Source of the DNA: an uncultured Prevotellaceae bacterium | GTDB lineage: Bacteria; Bacteroidota; Bacteroidia; Bacteroidales; Bacteroidaceae | Assembly (NCBI GenBank): GCA_902785945.1 | Contig: CADAAR010000003.1 | Coordinates: 1 to 64,000, forward strand | DNA length: 64,000 nt | Reading direction: 5' to 3' | Shown here: positions 1 to 8,075 of the stretch, one piece after another | How positions within the stretch are numbered: the first letter of the stretch is position 1 | Layout of the letters: each line of letters begins with the position of its first letter | Position numbers and translations under genes: made by a program | Notes under the pieces: generated by a model | Database searches by the model: none | Seen by the model: the letters and a program-made list of their open reading frames with translations, nothing else | What the model was told of the DNA's origin: nothing

Positions 1-1
1 T

Positions 2-67
2 GCTGCGGTTATTGATGCCAATCCTAAGTTCCATAAACTCTATCAAATGTATAAATTAGTCGCTTGA
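2..67 (+). CDS. 3' end of an unidentified gene cut by the window edge
   Basis: An open frame enters from the left edge and stops with TGA at 65-67. It encodes about 21 residues ending HKLYQMYKLVA. The piece is too short to assign a family. It may equally be a chance open frame, so this is only a candidate for the tail of an upstream gene. Confidence 0.25.
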   Translation, partial: AAVIDANPKFHKLYQMYKLVA

Positions 68-205
68 TGAATGAATATTCACTTGCGAAAGTTCAATTAA
101 TTCTTCAATTCTCTAGAGAATTCAACAACAACTATTCAGTTAATAAAGTGCGAGAGCCAAGTATCCAATCTGCCAGCATCCTTATACGACATTATTGGCT
201 GAAAT

Positions 206-260
206 ATGACGGATTTATGTTGGTTAAATGTCGGTTTCATGTCGGATATATGTCGGTTTA
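206..260 (+). repeat. Five 11-bp iteron-like direct repeats
   Basis: The heptamer ATGNYGG begins at 206, 217, 228, 239 and 250, exactly every 11 bp. The copies read ATGACGG, ATGTTGG, ATGTCGG, ATGTCGG and ATGTCGG. One repeat per helical turn puts all copies on one DNA face, as for initiator or repressor binding sites. They lie about 100 bp upstream of the promoter of the primase-helicase gene. Two adjacent ATGTCAG copies at 316-329 may be related. Confidence 0.7.
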
Positions 261-357
261 TTAGATAATAAATTTAGAATAATTTACTGATAATTAGAAA
301 TTTAGACTAAAGACTATGTCAGATGTCAGTAGGTTTTAGAAAATTATTAGAAATATA

Positions 358-389
358 TTTGCATATTTGATAAAAATGATGTATCTTTG
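358..389 (+). promoter_or_regulatory. Bacteroidetes promoter of the primase-helicase gene
   Basis: A TTTG at 358-361 is followed after 20 bp by TATCTTTG at 382-389, matching the Bacteroidetes -33/-7 consensus. The predicted transcript starts near 396, about 40 nt before the ATG at 437. Confidence 0.7.
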
Positions 390-436
390 CAGCATAAATC
401 ATTAAAGTCAATAAAAACCAATAAAACGTCAGAAAT

Positions 437-2557
437 ATGAAGATTACTCTGATTAAGACAAGAGCAAATAAGGAAGTGATCACCCGCTACAGTCTGGAGC
501 AGATAGCCTACGCCATTCAGACTGGTTGGCGCAAGCATAACGTCACCTATTTAAGAGAGGTGTACCACCTGATGAACAAAGAGCGTCAGCCAGACGGACA
601 GATTGAGACCAACTGGGAGGGCGGTATCAAACTAGAGCGTATCTGCTTTGCTCAGGAATTCGATAAGTACAAGGAACAGCGAAGGATTCTTGGCTACAAT
701 GGATTAGTCGTGGTGGAGGTGAACAACCTGGCGACGTACGAAAAGGCTATTGAGGTGAGGGATGCTGCGAAGAAAATGCCAGAGACGCTGATGTGTTTTC
801 TCGGAGCATCAGGAAAGTCGGTGAAGATTGTGTGTAGGGGCGAATTGTTTGACGGCGGATTACCTCAGACAGAGGAGGATATCAGGCAGTTCCACCTGAA
901 TCTGTATCAGACGGCGAGACGGGCGTATGTGAACCAGTTCGGATTTGAGATAGAGTATCTGGAGCCTCGTCTCGACAGGACGGTCTATGTGAGTGCCGAC
1001 CCTGAGATAGGTTTCAATCCCGAGGCCCGTCCGTTCTATGCTGATACAAAGGAACATACTGAACCTCAGCCCGTTAACATCTCCCGCGAGAGCGACCGAC
1101 TGATGCCTGGACGCACCATCAAGCGCACCTATCGATTGGAATGGCAATTCATTATCGACACCGTGCTGGGTCACTATTTCGAGTTGCCTGACGAGGACCG
1201 TCTGGAGACGCTGCTAATGCAGATAGCGACGCTCTGCTTGAAACAGGGTATTCCCCTCGCCTACGCACAAGGTATGACGATGGAGCATCCGGCATTAAAT
1301 ACCGATCCGTTGCTGCTGAAAAAGACCTTCCAGATTGTCTATGCCGTAACCCTGCAGGAGGACTATATGAAGAAGCACAAGATCAAGCCCCTGCAGAGCA
1401 TCCCCAACGACACGATTCAGATGATGAAGACGGAAATCTTCCTGAACGAGAACTTCGAGATGCGCAAGAACCTGATGACGGGTGTGGCCGAATATCGAGA
1501 GAAATACTCTGACGATCAGCGCTTTAAGCCTGTGACCGAAGAGGTGCGCAACGATATGACGATGCGCGCAACGGAACTGGGTCTGAAGTCGTGGGATAGA
1601 GACGTGAACCGTTTCATCGACTCCACCCGCATTGAGCAGTACGACCCCGTGAACACCTGGCTGGACAAGTTGCCACAATGGAACGGACACGACTATATCA
1701 AGGAGCTTGCAGCCCGCGTGCCCACGAACCAGCCCCATTGGGAGAAGTATCTGAAGATGTGGCTCATCGGTATAGTGGCACAATGGCGCGAAAGCGATAA
1801 GCAGTTGACAGGCAATGCGTTAACGCCGTTGCTGATTGGTCGTCAGGGTTGTGGAAAGACGCGTTTCTGCAAGATTCTGTTACCGCCAGAACTGCGTGAC
1901 TATTACAACGACAAGATCAACTTCAAGAACGAGTTCGACCTGAACATCGCCCTCACGATGTTTGCGCTCATCAATATCGACGAGTTCGACAAGACCACCT
2001 CGTCGCAGCAGATTGTGCTGAAATATCTGTTGTCGTCAGCTGAAGTGAAGTTCCGTCCGCCCTACGGCAAGACCATCAAGCAGTTCAGGCGATACACCTC
2101 GTTTATCGGCACCACCAACCAGCAGAAGCCGCTGGTGGATCCTACGGGTTCGCGACGTTTCGTCTGCGTGGGCATCACTCCTGGCCAGAACATCGACTTC
2201 GAGGACAACCTCTACCACGAACAGCTCTTCGCGCAGGTGCTCCACCTATTTAATAATGGGGAGCACTACTGGTTGGACAACGCGGAAATCGCCACACTGA
2301 TTAAGGAGAACGAGCCTTATCAGAAGCTAAACGACCTAGTGGAGATGATCGGAGAGACCTTCCGCAAACCGAAGTCCACAGAGCAGGCCCGCTGGTGGAC
2401 GCTGCCAGAGATACATGAGTTCCTGAAGGGTCGCTTCTCCAACTACGACCCCAAGACGTCGTATGAGAAACTGGGCCGAGCCCTGAGCAACCAGCAGTTC
2501 GATTTCGAGAGCAATCGCAAAACGTCAGGACACGTCTATAAGCTCGTGGAGATATAA
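437..2557 (+). CDS. VirE/VapE-type primase-helicase (BT4734-like)
   Basis: A 706-residue cytoplasmic protein. Residues about 60-190 resemble the BT4734/VirE N-terminal primase-like region. Residues about 400-640 form a VapE-type P-loop ATPase with Walker A GRQGCGKT at 468-475, Walker B ALINIDEF around 510-517 and a polar sensor-1 segment FIGTTNQ at 557-562. Such proteins occur on integrative elements and as solitary Bacteroidales genes, where a replication-helicase role is assumed. In the N-terminal domain, the position where related primases carry an acidic D-x-D pair reads VVVEVNNL, so primase catalysis may be lost. The gene has its own promoter, iterons upstream and a terminator downstream. 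No integrase or att site is visible nearby. Confidence 0.75.
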   Translation: MKITLIKTRANKEVITRYSLEQIAYAIQTGWRKHNVTYLREVYHLMNKERQPDGQIETNWEGGIKLERICFAQEFDKYKEQRRILGYNGLVVVEVNNLATYEKAIEVRDAAKKMPETLMCFLGASGKSVKIVCRGELFDGGLPQTEEDIRQFHLNLYQTARRAYVNQFGFEIEYLEPRLDRTVYVSADPEIGFNPEARPFYADTKEHTEPQPVNISRESDRLMPGRTIKRTYRLEWQFIIDTVLGHYFELPDEDRLETLLMQIATLCLKQGIPLAYAQGMTMEHPALNTDPLLLKKTFQIVYAVTLQEDYMKKHKIKPLQSIPNDTIQMMKTEIFLNENFEMRKNLMTGVAEYREKYSDDQRFKPVTEEVRNDMTMRATELGLKSWDRDVNRFIDSTRIEQYDPVNTWLDKLPQWNGHDYIKELAARVPTNQPHWEKYLKMWLIGIVAQWRESDKQLTGNALTPLLIGRQGCGKTRFCKILLPPELRDYYNDKINFKNEFDLNIALTMFALINIDEFDKTTSSQQIVLKYLLSSAEVKFRPPYGKTIKQFRRYTSFIGTTNQQKPLVDPTGSRRFVCVGITPGQNIDFEDNLYHEQLFAQVLHLFNNGEHYWLDNAEIATLIKENEPYQKLNDLVEMIGETFRKPKSTEQARWWTLPEIHEFLKGRFSNYDPKTSYEKLGRALSNQQFDFESNRKTSGHVYKLVEI

Positions 2558-2574
2558 ACCTACTCTTATAAAAT

Positions 2575-2607
2575 AAAAGCTGGCTCCCAATTTGGAAGCC
2601 AGCTTTT
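2575..2607 (+). terminator. Rho-independent terminator after the primase-helicase gene
   Basis: AAAAGCTGGCT at 2575-2585 pairs with AGCCAGCTTTT at 2597-2607, giving an 11-bp stem with flanking A and T tracts. It can work in both directions between the plus-strand primase gene and the minus-strand membrane protein gene. Confidence 0.8.
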
Positions 2608-2647
2608 GTTATGTCTGCAACTCACAGGACCTGTCCCGCAGGTTGTA

Positions 2648-2974
2648 TTAGAACCATATCTTGTGGTAATGACAGAAAAGAGCTGTCGCGATAACTGCCG
2701 CTAATGGCATGACGGTTAAAGGAAGAGAGAATAAGTAATTATCTATGAAACACCTTGCAGTCAATTCGAGAATCCATGGGGCCAAGAACGGAATTAACGG
2801 ACGCCACATACCAGCCTTTGGCGCATATTTCTTCAAAGCCCACCAAGTCAGGATGGCAAATACTATGCTATGAGCGATCATCGCCCACAGGTCAGAATAA
2901 GCCCTCAGCGGCATGATAAGCAACCATGAAGCAATGGCCAACAACCAAAGTAGTAAATGATCCTTCCCCTTCAT
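2648..2974 (-). CDS. Small integral membrane protein, unknown function
   Basis: A 108-residue hydrophobic protein with about four predicted membrane segments, near residues 8-24, 30-46, 57-72 and 85-103. It has no signal peptide and no recognisable catalytic motif. It starts 19 bp after the stop of the beta-galactosidase gene and is probably the last gene of that transcript. I do not recognise the family. Confidence 0.6.
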   Translation of the reverse strand: MKGKDHLLLWLLAIASWLLIMPLRAYSDLWAMIAHSIVFAILTWWALKKYAPKAGMWRPLIPFLAPWILELTARCFIDNYLFSLPLTVMPLAAVIATALFCHYHKIWF

Positions 2975-2993
2975 ACCTATTCGTTTTCTAGTA

Positions 2994-5900
2994 TCACTTC
3001 ACGACCTTGCGACCACCAGCGATATAGATGCCGTGGGGTAATGAGCCCAGCGTGGTATCATGACGATGGCCACGCAGGTCGTAGACGTACTTTGTCCCTT
3101 CAGGCTGAATCTGCAAGGCGCTGACAGCCGTTGCCTCATCCTCAGCCTCGATGCCTATCTCGGCTGCCGATGTCCAGGCGTTGCCGTTGACCTCGCTCTT
3201 GGCAACGAACTTCAGATAGCGCGCGGTAGTGGCAGTCTTCAGCTTAGCCGTCTGAAGGGCCGTCGTATTCTGGAAGGTTCCGCTGACAGCAGCTGTGCCC
3301 CAGGTCTCACCATCGGTGCTCAGATACACTTCATAGCTTTTCACCATACCGTTCTGGTTGCCGTCCTGACGCGAGAGATATGTGATGGCAGTGACCTTGT
3401 AGTTGGTGGCCATGTCGATGACGATGGTATGCGGATGGCGAGGCTCACTGGCTCCCCATGCCGTATGCCAGAACGTGTTGGTATTGCCGTCGATGGCCAG
3501 ACGGGCCTCGTTGCCACCCTGATAGCTGTCGACACTCACCACCTTCCAACTGCTCTTGTTGATGAAGAGAGGGAAGTCGTAGCTCATCACAGGACTGGAC
3601 ATCAGACCCTCTGAGGTGCAGTAGGCAGTGACGGTGCAAGCGCCGTTGTGGGTGATGACCGAACTGTATTTCTGATATTCGCCACCGTCGATGCTGTACC
3701 AGATGGTAGCGTTCTTCGTCGGAGTACTCATCTTCAGACGGCCGTTCGTCTGACGCTCCACACTAACAGGCTGACAGACAGGCATATCGACACGTGCAGC
3801 CTCAGCAGCCTTGACACCGGCCTTGAGCGGAATGATGAAGAAGCGGAAGGCTGTGTTAGAGGCTTTCAACTCGTACTTATCCATGACATCAGGACCACAG
3901 GAGTTGTTACCCAAGCCACGGGTGTCGGCATCGAGGTTGACAACAGATGTCTGGCAGGTCACAAACTCGTAGGTATGTTTCTTGCGCGTATCCTTATTAG
4001 TATAGTTGTCTTCAGGACGGAAATGGACGGCAGAGGCAGCCATCTGGTCAGGCGCCACAAAGAGCAGTCCCCTACCCTCGCCATCGGTCAGCGACAGCCA
4101 GCGCACCTCCTGCTTCGTACCGTGTTCCTGCGGCAGGATGTATTCCTCGTACTGATCGGTGACGGTGCTCTGGTAGATTGCCGGCAGACAGGCCTCCTTG
4201 CGGTCGCGGTAACTGTCCCACGGGCCGCGTCCGAACCACGCCAGCTGCTCCATCTCCTTCGGCATCTCCAGACGGAAGCCGAGTTTCGGCAGGATGGCAC
4301 CAGTGTTTTTGGGACGGATGAACGAGTTGACCATCAGCGTACCATCGGCACAGACGATGAAGTCGAGGCTGACATCGAAGGTGTTCGTGCCACTGCCGTA
4401 GGTGCTCTTCATGCTGACGGTGACGGTCTTGCCGTTCTCAGCCTTCGTCACAGCAGATGCCGTACCCTTACCCGTTGCACTAAGTCTGGGCAGACCCATG
4501 CCGTCCCAGCTGCTTTTCTTGCTGCCGTCATTATCGGTGGGCAGGCGGAAAGCATTAAACTGCAGGACCTTACTCATCATCTCCAGACCATCGTAGGTGA
4601 AGCCAGTGAGCGTGCCTTTGCTCTTGGTAAATGTAGCCTTGAAGTTGACACCACTGACGGTGATGACCTCAGAACCGTCGTCTACAGTGAGTGCATCAGC
4701 TTTGGCGAAGGTAAGATCTTTCATCGGCTTAGTGGCGGTCTTTACTGGCAGTTTCTCTTCAGCCACAACATAGCCAGCCTCAGCCCAAGCGGTCTTCTCG
4801 CGCTGTTTGGCACAGAAAAAGATAAATGCCTCTTTATCCGTTGAGAGTTGAGAGCTGATAGTTGAGAGGTCGATGGTGATATCCTTGGTCTTGCCTGCGG
4901 CCACTTCGTCGGTGACGGTACCACTGCTGACGACATGACCCTCTTCATCCATCACAGTGTAGCTGACATCGTAGGTGCTGCTGGGCAGGAACGCCAGCTT
5001 GTTCTTGATACGGAACGTGCCCGTCTTACCGCTGACAGCAGTAAACTCCAGAGGCTGATAGATTTTCTTCGTATTGTAGGTCTTGGCCGTATAGCTCCAG
5101 TCGGGATGTACCAGTCCGTTGATGCAGAAATTGCCGTCGTTGGGATTGTCGCCGAAGTCGCCACCGTAAGCCCAATACGTCTTACCCGACGAGCTCTTGG
5201 TCAAAAGTCCCTGGTCCTTGAAGTCCCAGATGAACTCACCCGTGAGGCAGGGATACTTCTCGTAGAGGTCGAACATCTCGCGGACGTTACCCATCGAGTT
5301 GCCCATGGAGTGCGAGTTCTCACACTGGATATGCGGACGGTCATGCTGCGACTCTCCTTTTCCCTTGATGCCATTATAGTCCCAATACATCGACGAGGTG
5401 ACGTCGGCATACTGGCTTCCACCCTCATAGTGAGTCAGACGCGTCTTGTCGAGCGCCTTGATAGCCGTCTGTACAGCCTGGAAGTTATTGCCGTTGCCGC
5501 TCTCGTTACCAAACGACCACATGAAGATGCAGACGTGATTGCGCATCCAACGCACATGGTTCTGCGAGCGCTCTACCATCGCATTCTTGAACTGCGACAC
5601 ATGCGACAGGTTCCAGTTGCCGTGACACTCCACGTTGGCCTCAGCCAGCACGTACATGCCATACTTGTCGCAGAGGTCGTAGAACACAGGATCGTTGGGA
5701 TAGTGAGACGTACGTATAGCGTTGATATTCAAGCGCTTCATACACAGGATATCCTGCTCTATCTCCTCGGGAGTGATGGCACGTCCGTTGACAGGAGAAA
5801 AATCGTGACGGTTGACACCGTGGAACACCATACGCTGTCCATTGATGAGCAGAGCACCATCGCTGCGGACGCTCACCTCACGGAATCCGACCTTCGAGCC

Positions 5901-6953
5901 ACGACGGTCTATGATATTTCCTTGAGCATCCTTCAACGTCAGCACGAGATCGTAGAGGTTGGGTGTCTCGGCAGACCATTTTTCAGGCGCGGTGACGTCC
6001 ATATCAAGGCTCAGGTCAGCTTTCGCGTCAGCAGAAGCAGACGCGATAACAGAACCGTCGCGAACGATACGAGCCTCGACGGTGCCACCATTGAGGACTT
6101 CTGTCCCCGTCAACGTCACCTTCACCTTGGCCTTGGCGTTGGTATAGGTAGCATCGAGATCGGTGGTGAAAAAATAGTCACGAATCTGACTTTTCGGGGC
6201 TGACCAGAGGAAACAGCTGCGGTGGATACCCGTCAGACGCCAGTAGTCCTGACACTCGAGGAACGAACCGCTGGTGAAGCGATAGACCTGCAGGGCCAGC
6301 GTATTGTCGCCCTCGACGAGATAGTCGGTAATCTTGAACTCCGACGGCAGGTACGAGTCCTCCGAATAGCCTATGCGCTGTCCGTTAACCCAGAGGTAAT
6401 AACCATGTCCTACGCTGTTGAAGCGAATATAGACATCGCGACCCTTCCAATTGTCGGGAATCGTAAAATGACGGCGATAAGTTCCCACAGGGTTTTTCTT
6501 CGAGCCAGTATAAGTAAACCAGCCTGGACGGTCGGCCATCACAGAATAGGTTGACTCATTGTATGAAAAGGGATAACTGGTGTTACAGTACAAGGGCTTG
6601 TCCCACGACTTGCCGTGATTCAATCCCCACACCTGCCAGCTTGAAGGCACGTCGATATCGGTCCAGGCCGCGTCGTTATAATCCTTGGCACACCACTCGT
6701 CCTTGGCATTGGCGGGCATACCTACCCACTGGAACTTCCACACACCGTTGAGCGACTGATAATAAGGCGACTGCGCCATATCGTTCTTGGACACGTCGGC
6801 ATCGCTCGCCACAGGGATGGCCAGCGTATGCGCCGTCTCACGATTAACACTTGTGGTCAGGGGATTGTCCCACTCTTTGCCCGTGATTGTTGTCTGGGCG
6901 AAGGTCTGCCCGAAAGTCATCAGGGCAAGAACGTTGATAATAAGTCGCTTCAT
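2994..6953 (-). CDS. Secreted GH2 beta-galactosidase with C-terminal carbohydrate-binding modules
   Basis: A 1319-residue LacZ-type glycoside hydrolase family 2 enzyme. A signal peptide ends near residue 20 (FGQTFAQ). GH2 sugar-binding, immunoglobulin-like and TIM-barrel domains follow to about residue 640. The acid/base is E484 in WSFGNESG; the nucleophile is E545 in QCENSHSMGNS. A beta-galactosidase small-chain domain spans about 755-1045, then a short chitobiase-like domain, then an F5/8-type C module (about 1130-1270). The tail LPHGIYIAGGRKVVK looks like a Bacteroidetes sorting signal. The likely role is cleavage of beta-galactosides from dietary or host glycans at the cell surface. No SusC/SusD pair is next to it. 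Codons near residues 696-705 contain a 28-bp heptamer repeat. Confidence 0.92.
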   Translation of the reverse strand: MKRLIINVLALMTFGQTFAQTTITGKEWDNPLTTSVNRETAHTLAIPVASDADVSKNDMAQSPYYQSLNGVWKFQWVGMPANAKDEWCAKDYNDAAWTDIDVPSSWQVWGLNHGKSWDKPLYCNTSYPFSYNESTYSVMADRPGWFTYTGSKKNPVGTYRRHFTIPDNWKGRDVYIRFNSVGHGYYLWVNGQRIGYSEDSYLPSEFKITDYLVEGDNTLALQVYRFTSGSFLECQDYWRLTGIHRSCFLWSAPKSQIRDYFFTTDLDATYTNAKAKVKVTLTGTEVLNGGTVEARIVRDGSVIASASADAKADLSLDMDVTAPEKWSAETPNLYDLVLTLKDAQGNIIDRRGSKVGFREVSVRSDGALLINGQRMVFHGVNRHDFSPVNGRAITPEEIEQDILCMKRLNINAIRTSHYPNDPVFYDLCDKYGMYVLAEANVECHGNWNLSHVSQFKNAMVERSQNHVRWMRNHVCIFMWSFGNESGNGNNFQAVQTAIKALDKTRLTHYEGGSQYADVTSSMYWDYNGIKGKGESQHDRPHIQCENSHSMGNSMGNVREMFDLYEKYPCLTGEFIWDFKDQGLLTKSSSGKTYWAYGGDFGDNPNDGNFCINGLVHPDWSYTAKTYNTKKIYQPLEFTAVSGKTGTFRIKNKLAFLPSSTYDVSYTVMDEEGHVVSSGTVTDEVAAGKTKDITIDLSTISSQLSTDKEAFIFFCAKQREKTAWAEAGYVVAEEKLPVKTATKPMKDLTFAKADALTVDDGSEVITVSGVNFKATFTKSKGTLTGFTYDGLEMMSKVLQFNAFRLPTDNDGSKKSSWDGMGLPRLSATGKGTASAVTKAENGKTVTVSMKSTYGSGTNTFDVSLDFIVCADGTLMVNSFIRPKNTGAILPKLGFRLEMPKEMEQLAWFGRGPWDSYRDRKEACLPAIYQSTVTDQYEEYILPQEHGTKQEVRWLSLTDGEGRGLLFVAPDQMAASAVHFRPEDNYTNKDTRKKHTYEFVTCQTSVVNLDADTRGLGNNSCGPDVMDKYELKASNTAFRFFIIPLKAGVKAAEAARVDMPVCQPVSVERQTNGRLKMSTPTKNATIWYSIDGGEYQKYSSVITHNGACTVTAYCTSEGLMSSPVMSYDFPLFINKSSWKVVSVDSYQGGNEARLAIDGNTNTFWHTAWGASEPRHPHTIVIDMATNYKVTAITYLSRQDGNQNGMVKSYEVYLSTDGETWGTAAVSGTFQNTTALQTAKLKTATTARYLKFVAKSEVNGNAWTSAAEIGIEAEDEATAVSALQIQPEGTKYVYDLRGHRHDTTLGSLPHGIYIAGGRKVVK
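4840..4867. repeat. Four tandem heptamers inside the beta-galactosidase frame
   Basis: The plus strand reads GTTGAGA twice, then GCTGATA, then GTTGAGA, making exactly 4 x 7 bp. On the coding strand this gives a Ser/Thr/Gln-rich loop (STISSQLST) at the edge of a domain, so the frame tolerates it. Similar 7-bp tracts occur at gene junctions elsewhere in the window. Confidence 0.75.
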
Positions 6954-6954
6954 A

Positions 6955-7152
6955 TCAGGGATTATACATATCTTTACAGTAGAAGGCCATGATATCGTCT
7001 AACATTCGCTTGGCCTCGACAGCAGGACTGTCGGGGTCAAGTTCTATAGCCTGGATGTAGCAGTTGATGGCCTCATGCCACTGGCTCTGCTTCCGGAATT
7101 CATTACCTCGCTCATACCACTCCTGAGCGGTAGCAAATTCTTCACTCTTCAC
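6955..7152 (-). CDS. Mini TPR-repeat protein
   Basis: A 65-residue protein with one complete tetratricopeptide motif (AQEWYERGNEFR... AINCYIQAIELDPDSP), expected to mediate a protein contact. The only plausible start is a GTG at 7150-7152, which lies inside a heptamer repeat; the in-frame codons just upstream include a stop. The stop codon ends one base before the start codon of the beta-galactosidase gene and the gene follows folD by 10 bp, so the three are probably cotranscribed. It could be a remnant of a larger TPR protein. Confidence 0.6.
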   Translation of the reverse strand: MKSEEFATAQEWYERGNEFRKQSQWHEAINCYIQAIELDPDSPAVEAKRMLDDIMAFYCKDMYNP

Positions 7153-7167
7153 TATTCACTCTTCACT
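7140..7167. repeat. Heptamer tandem repeat at the folD/TPR junction
   Basis: On the minus strand the tract reads AGTGAAG, AGTGAAT, AGTGAAG, AGTGAAG, four perfect 7-bp registers. One copy supplies the TGA stop of folD and another supplies the GTG start of the TPR gene. Confidence 0.8.
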
Positions 7168-8041
7168 TATAGTATTCGTGCTTGCCTGCAGCGAGGGTGT
7201 TCTTCATCAGCGAACAGATGGTCATCGGCCCTACTCCACCAGGAACAGGCGTGATGAACGAACACTTGGGACTAACCTCGTCGAACTTCACGTCGCCATT
7301 CAGACGGAAGCCGCTCTTCTTCGTGGCATCTGGCACACGAGTGGTACCTACATCAACGATGACAGCACCCTCCTTCACCATATCAGCTGTGACAAAATCA
7401 GGCTGACCAATGGCAGCGATAATGATGTCTGCCTGGCGACACTCTTCCTTCAAAGTCTTTGAACGTGAGTGACATACGGTAACGGTGGCATCGCCATACT
7501 GCTTCTGCATCATGAGCTGAGCCATTGGCTTACCCACGATGTTCGAGCGTCCGAGAATGACGCACTTCTTACCACTGGTCTCGATGTTGTAGCGCTTCAG
7601 CAACGTGATGATACCCAGCGGGGTAGCAGAAATGAAGCAAGGCAGACCAATCGCCATACGACCCACGTTGATGGGATGGAAACCGTCGACATCCTTGCGA
7701 TAATCGATGGCCTCGATGATCTTCTGCTCGTCGATGTGCTTAGGCAAGGGCAGCTGCACGATAAAACCGTCGACATCGTCGTCCTTATTCAACTTATCGA
7801 CACAGGCCAGCAGTTCTGCCTCTGTGATATTATCCTCAAAACGAATGAGGGTGCTCTTGAAACCACAGGCCTCACATGCCAGCACCTTATTCTTTACGTA
7901 TGTCTCTGAGCCACCATCATGACCCACGAGCACAGCTGCCAAATGGGGCTGTTTACCACCCTTGGCTACAATCTCTTTCACCTCTTCGGCAATCTCAGCC
8001 TTAATGGCTGCTGCCGTTGCTTTTCCGTCAATTAACTGCAT
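7163..8041 (-). CDS. folD: Bifunctional methylenetetrahydrofolate dehydrogenase/cyclohydrolase
   Basis: A 292-residue FolD, the usual family length. It interconverts 5,10-methylene-THF, 5,10-methenyl-THF and 10-formyl-THF with NADP in the cytoplasm. The catalytic segment SETYVKNK at about 45-52 includes the conserved Tyr and Lys. The family signatures QLPLPKH, the nucleotide-binding [14 protein letters not shown] and the C-terminal [10 protein letters not shown] are all present. The ATG overlaps a heptamer repeat that separates it from ffh, so it is probably translated from the ffh transcript. Confidence 0.95.
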   Translation of the reverse strand: MQLIDGKATAAAIKAEIAEEVKEIVAKGGKQPHLAAVLVGHDGGSETYVKNKVLACEACGFKSTLIRFEDNITEAELLACVDKLNKDDDVDGFIVQLPLPKHIDEQKIIEAIDYRKDVDGFHPINVGRMAIGLPCFISATPLGIITLLKRYNIETSGKKCVILGRSNIVGKPMAQLMMQKQYGDATVTVCHSRSKTLKEECRQADIIIAAIGQPDFVTADMVKEGAVIVDVGTTRVPDATKKSGFRLNGDVKFDEVSPKCSFITPVPGGVGPMTICSLMKNTLAAGKHEYYK

Positions 8042-8075
8042 CTCACTATTAACTATTCACTTTTCACTATTCACT
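8041..8075. repeat. Heptamer tandem repeat between ffh and folD
   Basis: On the minus strand five contiguous 7-mers read AGTGAAT, AGTGAAA, AGTGAAT, AGTTAAT, AGTGAGA. The tract overlaps the TAG stop of ffh at one end and the A of the folD ATG at the other, so it makes up the whole intergenic spacer. Confidence 0.8.

Noticed and set aside
64-264. A 66-codon plus-strand frame across the iterons
   Set aside because: Its 3' part is made of the 11-bp repeats, which are not a multiple of three, and no promoter or family similarity supports it.
3060-6554. Long plus-strand open frames opposite the beta-galactosidase gene, up to 422 codons
   Set aside because: They are antisense to a full-length gene with clear domains and catalytic motifs, have no recognisable domains, and arise from codon bias of the GC-richer coding strand.
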